In this document: one piece after another, positions 54,215 through 63,544 of the stretch
Position numbering within the stretch: the stretch's first letter is position 1
How the letters are laid out: the number at the start of each line of letters is the position of its first letter
NCBI GenBank assembly: GCA_947493265.1
Contig: CANLQL010000002.1
Coordinates: forward strand, 310,001 to 374,000
Direction: 5' to 3'
Length of the DNA: 64,000 nt
DNA from: an uncultured Litoreibacter sp.
GTDB taxonomy: Bacteria; Pseudomonadota; Alphaproteobacteria; Rhodobacterales; Rhodobacteraceae
Position numbers and translations under genes: made by a program
Notes under the pieces: generated by a model
What the model saw: the letters and a program-made list of their open reading frames with translations, nothing else
Databases searched by the model: none
What the model was told of the DNA's origin: nothing

Positions 54215-55705
54215 TTAGTCCTGGTATTGCTGACGCAGCAGGTTCTTTTGAACTTTTCCCATCGTATTGCGGGGCAGGGTGTCCAGGATCAGGTAGCGTC
54301 TTGGGTGCTTGAAGCGCGCAAGATGTGGAGCCACCAATTCTTCGATCTCGTCCGGCGCAAGAGACGTATCCGACAGCACGACAGCGGCAAGAACGCTTTC
54401 CCCGAAATCGGGGTGAGGCACGCCAAATACCGCGCTTTCAACTACGCCTTCGATATCGTTGATGACGTCCTCAATCTCCTTCGGATAGATGTTGTATCCG
54501 CCCGAAATAATCAGGTCCTTTTCTCGCCCTACGATAGAAATGCGACCGTCCTCGGCCATCACGCCCAGGTCACCGGTGATGAAGAAACCATCTGTGCGAA
54601 GCTCTTCCGCGGTTTTTTCGGGCATCTTCCAATAGCCTTGAAAAACGTTGTCGCCGCGCACTTCGATCATACCAATCTGCCCGGGGTCCACGGCGGTGCC
54701 ATTGTCGGTAATTCTGACCTCTGTTCCGGGAAGTGCATATCCAACCGTCCCTGCGACCCGCTCACCCTTATACGGGTTGGAGGTGATCATATTGGTTTCG
54801 GTCATGCCGTACCGTTCAAGGATGCGGTGACCCGTGCGGTCCTCAAATGCAATATGTGTTTCGGCCAATAATGGCGCGGAGCCTGATACAAACAACCGCA
54901 TATTTGCGGAATGCTCTCGCGTCAGGCGCGTGTCGCCCAGCAGACGCGTATAGAAGGTCGGAACGCCCATCAGTATGGTTGATTTGGGAAGCTCCGCAAT
55001 CAGCGTATCGACGTCAAAATTTGCCATGAACCGCATTTCTGACCCGGCAAGAAGCACTGTGTTTATGGCCACGAACAGACCGTGCGTGTGAAAAATGGGC
55101 AAAGCATGGATAAGCCGGTCAGCATCCGTGATGCGCCACAACGCGGTCAGGCTTTCGGCGTTGGACAGAAGGTTTTTATGGCTGAGCATTGCGCCTTTCG
55201 ACCGCCCCGTCGTGCCAGAGGTATAAAGAAGCGCTGCAAGGTCCTCGGGGCCGCGCGGCACCGTGTCAAAATTGCTCGGGTGCCCGTTGGCTGCACGAGA
55301 CAAGCTGCCGGTGTTTTGACTGTCCAATGTCATGACTTTGGTTGCTGCGCCACAAACCGCGCTGATCTTGGCGTGATCCTGCGCGTCACAGATCACCAAT
55401 GACGGGGCTGCGTCTTCGATGAAGTAGCGCAGCTCACTTTGCGTGTAGGCCGTGTTCAGGGGCAGATAGACTGCGCCCGCTTGGACCGTCGCGCCGTAGA
55501 GCGCGATCGTATCAACGCATTTCGGCGCTTGCACGACGACCCGGTCACCGGGTGCGACGCCTGCATCTGCAAGCACGCGGGCAAGTTGCGCGATGCGCGC
55601 GACGAAATTTGCGTAGCTCAGCCTAGATCCGTCATCGAGCGTTAGAAAAGTCGCGTCGTTGCCGGCATGGCGCGCGAACAGCGCATCAAAAAGAGTATTC
55701 GTCAC
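54215..55705 (-). CDS. matB: Malonyl-CoA synthetase MatB
   Basis: A 496-residue AMP-forming ligase with LLYTSGTTGRSKGAM, YGMTETNMI, TGDLGVMAEDGRIS and PRNTMGKVQKNLL. The segment ALYGATVQAGAVYLPLNTAY and the overall form match MatB, which joins malonate or methylmalonate to CoA. Start 55705 is one base after the stop of the GntR gene to its right, so both are one transcript. There is no malonyl-CoA decarboxylase nearby. Confidence 0.82.
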   Translation of the reverse strand: MTNTLFDALFARHAGNDATFLTLDDGSRLSYANFVARIAQLARVLADAGVAPGDRVVVQAPKCVDTIALYGATVQAGAVYLPLNTAYTQSELRYFIEDAAPSLVICDAQDHAKISAVCGAATKVMTLDSQNTGSLSRAANGHPSNFDTVPRGPEDLAALLYTSGTTGRSKGAMLSHKNLLSNAESLTALWRITDADRLIHALPIFHTHGLFVAINTVLLAGSEMRFMANFDVDTLIAELPKSTILMGVPTFYTRLLGDTRLTREHSANMRLFVSGSAPLLAETHIAFEDRTGHRILERYGMTETNMITSNPYKGERVAGTVGYALPGTEVRITDNGTAVDPGQIGMIEVRGDNVFQGYWKMPEKTAEELRTDGFFITGDLGVMAEDGRISIVGREKDLIISGGYNIYPKEIEDVINDIEGVVESAVFGVPHPDFGESVLAAVVLSDTSLAPDEIEELVAPHLARFKHPRRYLILDTLPRNTMGKVQKNLLRQQYQD

Positions 55706-55706
55706 G

Positions 55707-56369
55707 TCAGAGCCTTGTAAGTTGCTTGGCCAGATAGTCGCCTGTCAGGCGATAATGGCTTAGCAGGGCAGTGGATGCCGCGTCTGCGTCGCGTTTGACC
55801 GCTGCCTCAAAAATCTCGGCATGCTCGGCCGAGATGTCGCGGCGTTGATAATTCGCTTGGCTGGCAGCGAGGTTCCTGTACCGGATATTCAGGTCGTAAA
55901 GCTGGCTGCAGTAGCGTTCCATCATCGGTGAAGCGGCATTACTGAGAAGTGTCATGTGAAAGGCTTTATGGGTTTCTTCAAATCGGTCCGTATTTGTTGC
56001 GCGGTTCATGTGGTGATGGGCCAGCACAAGGCGTTCTTCCCATTCAGGCGTGGCCTGTTCGATGGATTGGCGCAGGGCCATGTCTTCCAGCGCACAGCGC
56101 AATTTCAAAATCTCTGCGAAATTTCCCGGGTTTGCAGGGGCTGCACGAAACCCGCGTTGATCGATCCGCTCCACCAGCATGTCGGAGGTCAATAGGCTCA
56201 GTGCCTCGCGCACCGGTGACGCGCCTGTATCAAGCAAGTTTCGCAGTGTTTCGATCTTGATTTTTTGTCCCGCAGGTAGGGCTCCGGACAGGATCATCTT
56301 CCGCAAAGCAAGATAGGCCGCATGGGTTGCGGAGGTTTCCTTGCCACTATCGGGATCAATCATGTTCAT
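55707..56369 (-). CDS. GntR-family FCD regulator next to matB
   Basis: A 220-residue regulator with a winged helix (about 15-75; NLLDTGASPVREALSLL) and an FCD domain with Asp/His candidates (DRFEETHKAFHMTLL, EHAEIFEAAV). It shares a transcript with matB and the YciI-like gene. It probably controls matB or the divergent catabolic operon, whose promoters lie in the 48-base gap to the right of the YciI gene. Confidence 0.85.
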   Translation of the reverse strand: MNMIDPDSGKETSATHAAYLALRKMILSGALPAGQKIKIETLRNLLDTGASPVREALSLLTSDMLVERIDQRGFRAAPANPGNFAEILKLRCALEDMALRQSIEQATPEWEERLVLAHHHMNRATNTDRFEETHKAFHMTLLSNAASPMMERYCSQLYDLNIRYRNLAASQANYQRRDISAEHAEIFEAAVKRDADAASTALLSHYRLTGDYLAKQLTRL

Positions 56370-56385
56370 CCTAGGTCCTACCGGA

Positions 56386-56808
56386 TCAGCTGAGCGATGT
56401 GGTATTGGTCGACAACCCCACCGACAACGTCATTGATCCTTCATTTATCATCCAGCGGCGCAGGGTAAAGGTTCGGGCCCCGGACTTGTGCATCGGATCA
56501 TTGTCTGCCAACGCGCGCGCTGCTTCCAAGCTGTCTGCACGGTAGATGATCAGCCCTGTTCCCTGCATATGGTCCCCGGTTTCATCCGACATCGGACCGG
56601 CGAATGCCAAAGAGCCTGCACGTTCAAGATCGGCTTGGTAGGCAAGGTGGTCAGAAAGGGAAGCTTTAACATCTTCTGGCGCAAGGGCCGGTGTCGAGAT
56701 CGCCGCATAAAGCTCCAGCGCCAATGCGCCGCGTGATTTTGCTTCTTTCTTGTAGTCTGCCCAAGCAACCATAAGTTCGCCTTCTAAAAAATCGATATTT
56801 GTTGACAT
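56386..56808 (-). CDS. YciI-like protein
   Basis: A 140-residue protein with the YciI/ferredoxin-like domain (about 40-125; SDHLAYQADLERAGSLAFAG, IIYRADSLEAARALADNDPM). Families with this fold include muconolactone-type enzymes and TftG, a dehydrochlorinase acting beside hydroxyquinol dioxygenase. Here a dioxygenase gene lies in the divergent operon, so an aromatic-catabolic role is plausible. The ATG at 56808 is used. Confidence 0.72.
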   Translation of the reverse strand: MSTNIDFLEGELMVAWADYKKEAKSRGALALELYAAISTPALAPEDVKASLSDHLAYQADLERAGSLAFAGPMSDETGDHMQGTGLIIYRADSLEAARALADNDPMHKSGARTFTLRRWMINEGSMTLSVGLSTNTTSLS

Positions 56809-56856
56809 CACGCTATATTGTAGGCAGAAATTTTGGAAACTGACAAGGATCGACTG

Positions 56857-57729
56857 ATGAAATATCTGGTGGGTGAGGTTCCGAAGGGGACCGCTGTATT
56901 CGTCGTAAATGGGCAGGATGCCGTCAACATAACGGACCTTGATCCTGCGATTGGGACAGACCTTTCTGCACTCGCTGCGCAAAGTGATCTGATCGATGCC
57001 CTTGCTGACAAGATTGCCTCAGCACCTACGGTTCCGGTCTCAACGATTACGCCTGCGCTGCCAATCGCAGACCCTGGCGCGATAATTTGCGTGGGTCTTA
57101 ACTACACCGATCATATCAAGGAAGGTGGCTATGATATCCCTGATTATCCGGCGCTTTTCATGCGTTCCAAAGCCTCGCTGATGGCGGCGGGGCAGCCTTT
57201 GGTCCGACCCACCTGTTCAGACAAGCTTGACTACGAGGCGGAGCTGATGCTGGTCGTCGGCAAGGGCGGGCGTCACATTTCCGAAGAGGACGCACTGGAT
57301 CACGTATTTGGATACACGGTCTTTAACGACGGGTCTGTGCGCGACTACCAGCGCAAGACGCATCAATGGACGCCGGGCAAAAACTTCGACAATACCGGCG
57401 CGATTGGTCCTTACGTTGTTACGCCTGATGAAATTGCGGAAGGAGCGTCCGGTCTGAAGATCGAAAGCCGGGTGGGCGACGAGATATTGCAAAGCTCGAA
57501 TACCGGCAACATGATCTGGGGTGTTCGCCAGATCATGGCGATACTTTCGGAATATACAACACTTGCCCCCGGTGATTTGGTCGCGCTCGGCACACCGCCG
57601 GGTGTTGGCCACGCCAAGAAGCCGAACCCACGTTGGTTGGTTCCCGGCGAAACGGTCGAGATCGAGATTGAAGGCATTGGCATCTGCGCAAGCCCAATTG
57701 TCGATGAGACCAAGGTTGCCGCCGAATGA
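56857..57729 (+). CDS. Fumarylacetoacetate hydrolase-family protein
   Basis: A 290-residue FAH-fold enzyme with the metal site motif LDYEAELMLVVG, AIGPYVVTPDEI and ALGTPPGVGHAKKPNP. The family hydrolyses or isomerises C-C bonds in diketo or keto acids (fumarylpyruvate, oxaloacetate). ATG 56857 with AAGGA upstream is preferred to a TTG at 56833. First gene of a plus-strand catabolic operon; overlaps the next gene by ATGA. Confidence 0.85.
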   Translation: MKYLVGEVPKGTAVFVVNGQDAVNITDLDPAIGTDLSALAAQSDLIDALADKIASAPTVPVSTITPALPIADPGAIICVGLNYTDHIKEGGYDIPDYPALFMRSKASLMAAGQPLVRPTCSDKLDYEAELMLVVGKGGRHISEEDALDHVFGYTVFNDGSVRDYQRKTHQWTPGKNFDNTGAIGPYVVTPDEIAEGASGLKIESRVGDEILQSSNTGNMIWGVRQIMAILSEYTTLAPGDLVALGTPPGVGHAKKPNPRWLVPGETVEIEIEGIGICASPIVDETKVAAE

Positions 57730-58391
57730 CAGCCCCAACCGGAGATGAACTTGCAGCCCTACGCGAAAAGGCCCAGCAGGGACATCGCGATTTGCGCGCG
57801 CGCATCGACCGTTTGTCGGACGACGCCATTGACCTGATCTTGCGCGATGCGCGGTCGCATTATGCTTGGACTGAAAAGCCAATCCCTGATGGACTGCTGG
57901 AAGAGATTTACGACATCACCATCAACGGCGCGACAAGCATGAATACGCTGCCGGCTCGGTTTGTTTTCGTTAAAACGCTGGAAGGGAAAGAGCGGCTGGC
58001 AAAATCGCTCAAGCCCGCGAATGTCGGCAAGATGATGGGGGCTCCGGTCACGGCAATCATCGCCTATGACATGGATTTCTGGAAGGAATTGCCGTTTCTG
58101 TTTCCGCATGAAGACCGGCGCCACATGTTCGATGGAAAGCCAGACTATATCGCCGACACGGCCTACCGGAACGGTACCTTGCAGGGCGCGTATTTTATGA
58201 TCGCGGCCCGCGCTGTTGGTTTGGATGTTGGGGCAATGTCTGGGTTTTCAAATGCGATTGTGGATGAAGAGTTCTTCGCAGGCACAACGCTCAAGTCGAA
58301 TTTCCTGTGCAATATCGGCTACGCGGATGAAACAGCGCTGTTTCAGAAACTGCCGCGTTTCGAATTTGACCAAGTCTGCAGCTACGCCTGA
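57726..58391 (+). CDS. RutE-like nitroreductase-family reductase
   Basis: A 221-residue flavin enzyme of the nitroreductase fold. NGATSMNTLPARFVFV, GAPVTAIIAYDMDF, RNGTLQGAYFMIAARA and SNFLCNIGYAD match the RutE/HadB group, which reduces malonic semialdehyde or quinone-like compounds with FMN. The neighbours do not include other rut genes, so pyrimidine breakdown is unlikely. Reduction of an aromatic intermediate or a semialdehyde is possible. Confidence 0.78.
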   Translation: MTAPTGDELAALREKAQQGHRDLRARIDRLSDDAIDLILRDARSHYAWTEKPIPDGLLEEIYDITINGATSMNTLPARFVFVKTLEGKERLAKSLKPANVGKMMGAPVTAIIAYDMDFWKELPFLFPHEDRRHMFDGKPDYIADTAYRNGTLQGAYFMIAARAVGLDVGAMSGFSNAIVDEEFFAGTTLKSNFLCNIGYADETALFQKLPRFEFDQVCSYA

Positions 58392-58402
58392 GGGGGACGA
58401 TC

Positions 58403-58864
58403 ATGGCCATCAAGATGAAAACAGTCGTGACCTACCGCACAACCGCGCAGTGCCCATCTCATTCGCGGACCGAAATTCCGGTGCGGGATTTGAACGTTGT
58501 CATTGACGAGCCGATTGAGCGGGGCGGCACGAATATGGGCCCATCGCCGACAGAGGCTGCAATGACAGCGCTGATCGCGTGCACGAATGTCATAGGCCAC
58601 AAGAATGCGAAAAAGCTGGGCGTCGATTTGGGGACGATTACGATCGATGCTGATTGCAAATTTGATCGGCGCGGCGTGCTTTTGGAGGAAGAGATCGACG
58701 TGCCGTTTCCGGCGATTACGCTGACGGTGAATTGCGACAGCCCCGCCAGCCAGGACGCGCTGACGCAGGTGGGTGTGGAAACCGCCAAATACTGCGCGAT
58801 TGCAAAGCTGTTTGAGGCCGCGGGAACAGACCTGACAGTGAATTGGGTGAAGACGAACACATAA
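58403..58864 (+). CDS. OsmC-family protein
   Basis: A 153-residue OsmC/Ohr-fold protein, with GGTNMGPSPTEAAMTALIAC carrying one of the expected thiols (Cys) and KYCAIAKLFEAAG the other. OsmC proteins reduce organic peroxides through the two Cys. In this operon it may protect against, or act on, reactive intermediates. Confidence 0.82.
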   Translation: MAIKMKTVVTYRTTAQCPSHSRTEIPVRDLNVVIDEPIERGGTNMGPSPTEAAMTALIACTNVIGHKNAKKLGVDLGTITIDADCKFDRRGVLLEEEIDVPFPAITLTVNCDSPASQDALTQVGVETAKYCAIAKLFEAAGTDLTVNWVKTNT

Positions 58865-58905
58865 ATCAACAAAGGCGAAAGCCTGACATTCTGGGAGGAA
58901 GACAA

Positions 58906-59979
58906 ATGTTGAATTGGACGAAGAAAGCGATTGCTGGGATTGCGCTGACAACTGTCGCGTCGCTGCCGCTTGCTGCGCAGGAAACCATTTCTGCTGTGGT
59001 TATCGACGGGTATCCAGACCGCGCGTTGTGGGTCAAAGAATTCTCCAACTTCTTTATTCCTGAGGTTGATAAGCGCCTTGCGGAAACCGGCAACTACCAG
59101 ATGAGTTGGCAGGAAAACTACGGTGGGTCCATCGTTAAGCCAAAAGGTGTGCTGGAAGGTGTGCAGCTGGGCCTGGGTGATATCGGGATCGTCACGACGA
59201 TTTTCCATTCCTCCAAGTTGCCAAGCCAGGGCATTTCCGGCTCCACCCCGTTTGTGGCATCGGACGCGCGCGCTGTGGCCAAGGCCGTTGATGAGATCGC
59301 CCGCGAATTTCCGGCGATGAACAATGAATTTGCCGCGCAGAACCAGGTTTATCTGGCCACCGGTGTGGTTCTGGACACCTATCAGATCTTCTGTACCTCC
59401 GAGGTTTCTTCGATTTCTGATCTGGAAGGCAAGAAAATCGCCGGTGCCGGTCTGAACCTGCGGTATCTTGAAGGCATCAAAGATGCAGCAGGTGTGCGCG
59501 GCGGGCTGACCGATTTCTACAATATGCTGCAGACCGGCTTGGTTGATTGCGGGATGTTGTGGCCGGAAGCTGCCAAAACCTTCAAGATCGCAGAAGTTGC
59601 GCCTTACATGTTGAAAGCGGATCTTGGGGCAGTGAACTCCAAGACGATCACCGTGAATGCCGATTACTGGTCAGGTCTGCCTGACGAGGTCAAAGACGTG
59701 CTGAAAGCGGTTGCGATTGACTACCGGGATCATCTGGCGGGTATTGCGATGGACCGCGCCGAAGCGTCTCGCGCAGCCTATGTGGAGCAGGGCGGAACCG
59801 TGGTTGAGGTATCTGCCGAAGACCGTACAGCCTGGGCCAATGCGATGCCGAATGTTGCACAGGAATGGGCAGAGAACCTGAACGGCAAAGGGGAACAAGG
59901 CTCAGAAATGCTGGCGGCCTATCTTGGCAAACTGGAAGCTGCAGGCTTCACTGGGGTCCGGGACTGGACCGCGAAGTAG
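58906..59979 (+). CDS. TRAP transporter solute-binding protein
   Basis: A 357-residue periplasmic protein with a Sec signal (residues 1-25, ending LPLAAQE) and a DctP-type fold. The conserved Arg region is NLRYLEGIKDAAG and the substrate-helix region is GLVDCGMLWPEAA. GGGAGGA precedes the ATG. It binds a carboxylate, possibly aromatic, given the dioxygenase at the end of the operon. Confidence 0.85.
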   Translation: MLNWTKKAIAGIALTTVASLPLAAQETISAVVIDGYPDRALWVKEFSNFFIPEVDKRLAETGNYQMSWQENYGGSIVKPKGVLEGVQLGLGDIGIVTTIFHSSKLPSQGISGSTPFVASDARAVAKAVDEIAREFPAMNNEFAAQNQVYLATGVVLDTYQIFCTSEVSSISDLEGKKIAGAGLNLRYLEGIKDAAGVRGGLTDFYNMLQTGLVDCGMLWPEAAKTFKIAEVAPYMLKADLGAVNSKTITVNADYWSGLPDEVKDVLKAVAIDYRDHLAGIAMDRAEASRAAYVEQGGTVVEVSAEDRTAWANAMPNVAQEWAENLNGKGEQGSEMLAAYLGKLEAAGFTGVRDWTAK

Positions 59980-60025
59980 CGGATAGTCTGAACAAAAGAA
60001 TGCGATCCGGGGAAGGGCCACGATC

Positions 60026-60577
60026 ATGCTGAAAATTGCACTGGCAGGCGTGTCCCGGGTCGCAAATGCGCTTGCCATTGCGGCCAATGTTGCGGGCACT
60101 CTGACGGTTTTGGCTTTAGTCGCGATCCTCAATATCGATGTCGTCATGCGCGGGGTGTTCAACACGCCCCTCAAAGGCACTTACGAGATCGTCCAATTGG
60201 CCGTCGTCTTCATTGTCTTTTTGCAGCTAGCGGATGTTGTCCGGGTCGACAGGCTAACCCGCTCTGATGGGTATTTGAATTTTCTTCATAGCCGCCGCCC
60301 TGGCCTTACAGCGGGATTGCGGCGGGTGATCAACGCAGTTTCAGCGATTTTCATGGGCCTGATCGCGTACATCACTTTCCCGGAATTTCTCAAGATGTGG
60401 GGCACGCAGGATTATTTCGGTGTCCCCGGCGTGTTCACTTTGCCTTGGTGGCCGATCAAGTTCGTCATCGCCGCTGGCAGCGGTCTGGCCTGTCTGATCT
60501 TCGTTCTAAAAGTTATCACTGCACAGGATCGTCCAAACCTGATCCGCACGCCTGAGCATGACGGGAACGACGCATGA
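60026..60577 (+). CDS. TRAP transporter small permease (DctQ type)
   Basis: A 183-residue protein with four membrane helices (about 20-45, 55-75, 100-115, 140-160). It pairs with the large permease, which it overlaps by ATGA. GVFNTPLKGTYEIVQLAVVF is the family pattern after helix 1. Confidence 0.87.
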   Translation: MLKIALAGVSRVANALAIAANVAGTLTVLALVAILNIDVVMRGVFNTPLKGTYEIVQLAVVFIVFLQLADVVRVDRLTRSDGYLNFLHSRRPGLTAGLRRVINAVSAIFMGLIAYITFPEFLKMWGTQDYFGVPGVFTLPWWPIKFVIAAGSGLACLIFVLKVITAQDRPNLIRTPEHDGNDA

Positions 60578-61878
60578 CCCCGATTGAAATCGGCCTGATT
60601 TCGGTCGTTGCCATTGTCTTCCTAATCTATGCGGGGATGTACATTCCTGTCGCGCTGGGCACGGTGTCGGTCATCTCGATCTGGTTGATGCGAGACAATT
60701 TCACCTTGTCCCTGAACCTGCTGAAAATCGCGGTCGGTGACAGCGCGATGGTCTACAGTTTTGCAACGATCCCGCTGTTTACCTTCATGGGGTTAATCGT
60801 CTCAAAAGCCGGGCTCGGCAGGGACATCTACGAGGTTATGACCATGCGTTTTCGCAAGGTCAAAGGCGGGATCGGCATGGCGACTGTCGGGGCAAACGCG
60901 GTGTTTGCGGCGGTAACAGGATCGTCAATCGCATCGGCGTCCGTCTTTACGAAAGTCTCCGTGCCGCAAATGATCAATCAGGACTATAACCCGCGCTTTG
61001 CTGTCGGCGTGGTCGCGGGATCGTCCGTGTTGGGCATGATCATCCCCCCTTCGGCGATGTTGATCATCTACAGCTTTGTGGCCGAACAATCCGTGGGTGA
61101 TATGTTTCTTGCAGGCGTCATCCCAGGCATCATGCTGGCCATCGCCTATGTCGGTGCGATCTGGTTCATGGGGCGCTACACGCCCACCTTTGTTGGCGGG
61201 CGTGTCGTTGAAGATACCGAATGGATGTCAAAGCGCGAAATCGCGTCGAAAACCCTGCCGACCCTGGGCCTGATCACGATTGTTTTGGGCGGCATTTACA
61301 CCGGTTGGATGACAGCGGTGGAGGCCGGGGCAACCGGGTCGCTGGTTGCCCTGATCATCGCGGTGGTACGCCGGTCAATGTCGCTGAAAGGGTTTTGGGA
61401 GGCCTTGCTGGAAACCGGCCACATCACCGCAGCGATCCTGTTTCTGATCACAGCTGCGTCCATCTACAGCCGGATGCTGGGCCTCGCAGGCTTACCAAAC
61501 CAATTGCAGGATTTGCTGGCGGGCAACTCTGCCTCGTTTTGGACGATCATGCTGCTTTATGTGCTGTTGATGATTTTCCTCGGCACAATTTTGGACACAG
61601 CCTCGATCATCCTGATCGTCGTGCCGCTGTTCCTGCCACTGGTTGAGGCACTGGACCTGTCGTTGATCTGGTTCGGGATCATCACAGTCGTCGGTGCCGA
61701 GATCGGGCTGTTGACGCCGCCGCTTGGTATTTCCTGTTTCGTCATAAAATCCACGCTGAACGATGATCGTATCTCGCTCAAGGATGTGTTCATGGGGGCG
61801 CTGCCATTCGCCTTTGTCATGCTCATCGTGTTACTTATCCTGATCGAGTTTCCGATCCTCAGCCTCGCCCTGCTTTAA
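60574..61878 (+). CDS. TRAP transporter large permease (DctM type)
   Basis: A 434-residue, 12-helix permease with VTGSSIASASVFTKVSVPQM and GSSVLGMIIPPSAMLIIYSF, the DctM signatures, and the C-terminal repeat GLLTPPLGISCFVIKS. It is the Na+-driven transport subunit of the TRAP system. Confidence 0.92.
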   Translation: MTPIEIGLISVVAIVFLIYAGMYIPVALGTVSVISIWLMRDNFTLSLNLLKIAVGDSAMVYSFATIPLFTFMGLIVSKAGLGRDIYEVMTMRFRKVKGGIGMATVGANAVFAAVTGSSIASASVFTKVSVPQMINQDYNPRFAVGVVAGSSVLGMIIPPSAMLIIYSFVAEQSVGDMFLAGVIPGIMLAIAYVGAIWFMGRYTPTFVGGRVVEDTEWMSKREIASKTLPTLGLITIVLGGIYTGWMTAVEAGATGSLVALIIAVVRRSMSLKGFWEALLETGHITAAILFLITAASIYSRMLGLAGLPNQLQDLLAGNSASFWTIMLLYVLLMIFLGTILDTASIILIVVPLFLPLVEALDLSLIWFGIITVVGAEIGLLTPPLGISCFVIKSTLNDDRISLKDVFMGALPFAFVMLIVLLILIEFPILSLALL

Positions 61879-61889
61879 GGAGCCGCAGC

Positions 61890-62759
61890 ATGCGCAACGT
61901 CACCAAAGACAATATCACCGATGTGTTTATGGGCTATGTTTCTCAGGACACCGACCCCCGCACGCGGGAGATCATGGGCTCTCTGGTCAAACACCTGCAC
62001 GACTTCGCCCGGGAGACCAACCTGACCCATGACGAATGGCAAAAAGGGATTGCGTTTCTGGAAGGCTGTGCGGCGATTGAAACTGAAGACCGACATGAAT
62101 TTGTGCTGGCCTCGGACGTGCTTGGTTTGTCCTCGCTGGTGGATATGCTGCATTCCAGCCCAGAGGCGACATCGTCATCTGTGTTGGGGCCGTTTCACGT
62201 CTCGGGGGCTCCTGCCTTGGCCATTGGCGGCGATATGAAGCGCGATTTTGGCGGGCCGGTATTGCTCGCTGAAGGGATGATCAAGGACACAGATGGCAAG
62301 CCGATTGCGGGCGCAGAGCTCGACATCTGGCAGACAGCGCCAAACGGGCTTTATGCAAGCCAGGACGCCGAGCAGGATACGTTTTCCTTCCACGGCCTGA
62401 TGACGGTTGGCGATGATGGGCGCTACGCATTCACGACGGTCAAACCTGTCGAGTACACTGTGCCAACTGATGGGCCGGTAGGTGACATTCTCAGGGCGTG
62501 CGGGCGGCATCCGTGGCGTCCATCGCATTTGCATTTCATCGTCAAAGCACCGGGCTACCGATCCCTTGTGACCGAGATTTTTCCTGATGATGACCCCTAC
62601 CTTGATGAGGACACTGTCTTTGGCGTCCGCGATGATCTGGTGATGCACTACGTTGAGAAACCTGCCGCTGATTTTCCATCTGGATTTGAGATATCGGGCA
62701 CCGTGTCCGACCCGTACCTTTACGTCGAATTTGACGTGACCTTGAAGCGAGAAGATTAG
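61890..62759 (+). CDS. Intradiol ring-cleavage dioxygenase (hydroxyquinol/catechol 1,2-dioxygenase type)
   Basis: A 289-residue non-haem Fe(III) enzyme. The N-terminal helical dimerisation part is followed by the catalytic beta-sandwich, with two ligand Tyr (NGLYAS and DGRYAFTTVKP) and two ligand His (HPWRPSHLHF). It opens catechol- or hydroxyquinol-type rings between the two hydroxyls. The size and form suit hydroxyquinol 1,2-dioxygenase, which makes maleylacetate. AAGGAG lies before the start. Last gene of the operon. Confidence 0.83.
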   Translation: MRNVTKDNITDVFMGYVSQDTDPRTREIMGSLVKHLHDFARETNLTHDEWQKGIAFLEGCAAIETEDRHEFVLASDVLGLSSLVDMLHSSPEATSSSVLGPFHVSGAPALAIGGDMKRDFGGPVLLAEGMIKDTDGKPIAGAELDIWQTAPNGLYASQDAEQDTFSFHGLMTVGDDGRYAFTTVKPVEYTVPTDGPVGDILRACGRHPWRPSHLHFIVKAPGYRSLVTEIFPDDDPYLDEDTVFGVRDDLVMHYVEKPAADFPSGFEISGTVSDPYLYVEFDVTLKRED

Positions 62760-62860
62760 GGTGGTGCCATAAGACGGAGCATCCTCTTGGGCGGCTGTGA
62801 CCTGATCCGTGCCGGGTCTGATAGTTGCCAATTGACACTGCCCGACGCATCTTGCCGCCG

Positions 62861-63520
62861 ATGACCAATCTTTGCACAAACGCACGCCCGGTAGCTATCC
62901 GCACCTTGGGTGACGCCGAAATCGTTTCATGTTTCGCCCTCGCGACAGAGGCTTTCGTGCGCGGCAGCACGTTGCATCGCGCGTTGAACATCGGATTGGA
63001 AGACTACCGCGCATACTTATGGCCTTCATTCCGGTCGATGATTTCTGAGGGTCTGTCCGTCGTTGCGGTCGACCCTGCAGACGATCAGATCTTGGGATGT
63101 CTGATCGTGACAGCCTTCAACCCGGAAAATTTTTCGACTAGTGAGGTGGCGCATCAATTCCTGCCTTTAGTGGCGCTAACTTCCGAACTGGTCGCAATGT
63201 ACCAGACGAAGCGTTCACTTTCGCAAGGCGAAGCCGTGCTGGTGGATATGGGGGCGGTTCCGCCGCATGCGGCGGGGCAGGGTGTTTACAAAGCGATGCG
63301 GATGGAGGTTGATCAGATCGCACGGGATCGGGGCTACCGGTTTATATTGGGGGAGCTTTCATCGGCCGCGACCCAGCATGTCGTGCTTGACCTACTGGGG
63401 CATCGGGCTGTCGCCGAGGTGGAATTTTCCAGCTTTATCGTCGATGGCGCGCGGCCGTTCGCCGGGATCTCTGAACCGGCCGGCATCGTGATGTCGGAAG
63501 GCGATTTGAGTTGCGATTAG
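62861..63520 (+). CDS. GNAT-like N-acetyltransferase
   Basis: A 219-residue protein of probable GNAT fold (VAIRTLGDAEIVSCFALATE at the start, LVDMGAVPPHAAGQGVYKAM with the acetyl-CoA loop, RGYRFILGELSSAATQHVV). The usual Q/RxxGxG loop is degenerate, so I am cautious. ATG 62861 is chosen; a start 12 codons earlier is possible. Substrate unknown. Confidence 0.65.
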   Translation: MTNLCTNARPVAIRTLGDAEIVSCFALATEAFVRGSTLHRALNIGLEDYRAYLWPSFRSMISEGLSVVAVDPADDQILGCLIVTAFNPENFSTSEVAHQFLPLVALTSELVAMYQTKRSLSQGEAVLVDMGAVPPHAAGQGVYKAMRMEVDQIARDRGYRFILGELSSAATQHVVLDLLGHRAVAEVEFSSFIVDGARPFAGISEPAGIVMSEGDLSCD

Positions 63521-63544
63521 GAAAACGGTTCAACGTCCGTGCCA

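Noticed and set aside
57726-58391. Pyrimidine-degradation (rut) cluster
   Set aside because: Only a RutE-like protein is present; no rutA, B, C, D, F or G-like gene is nearby.
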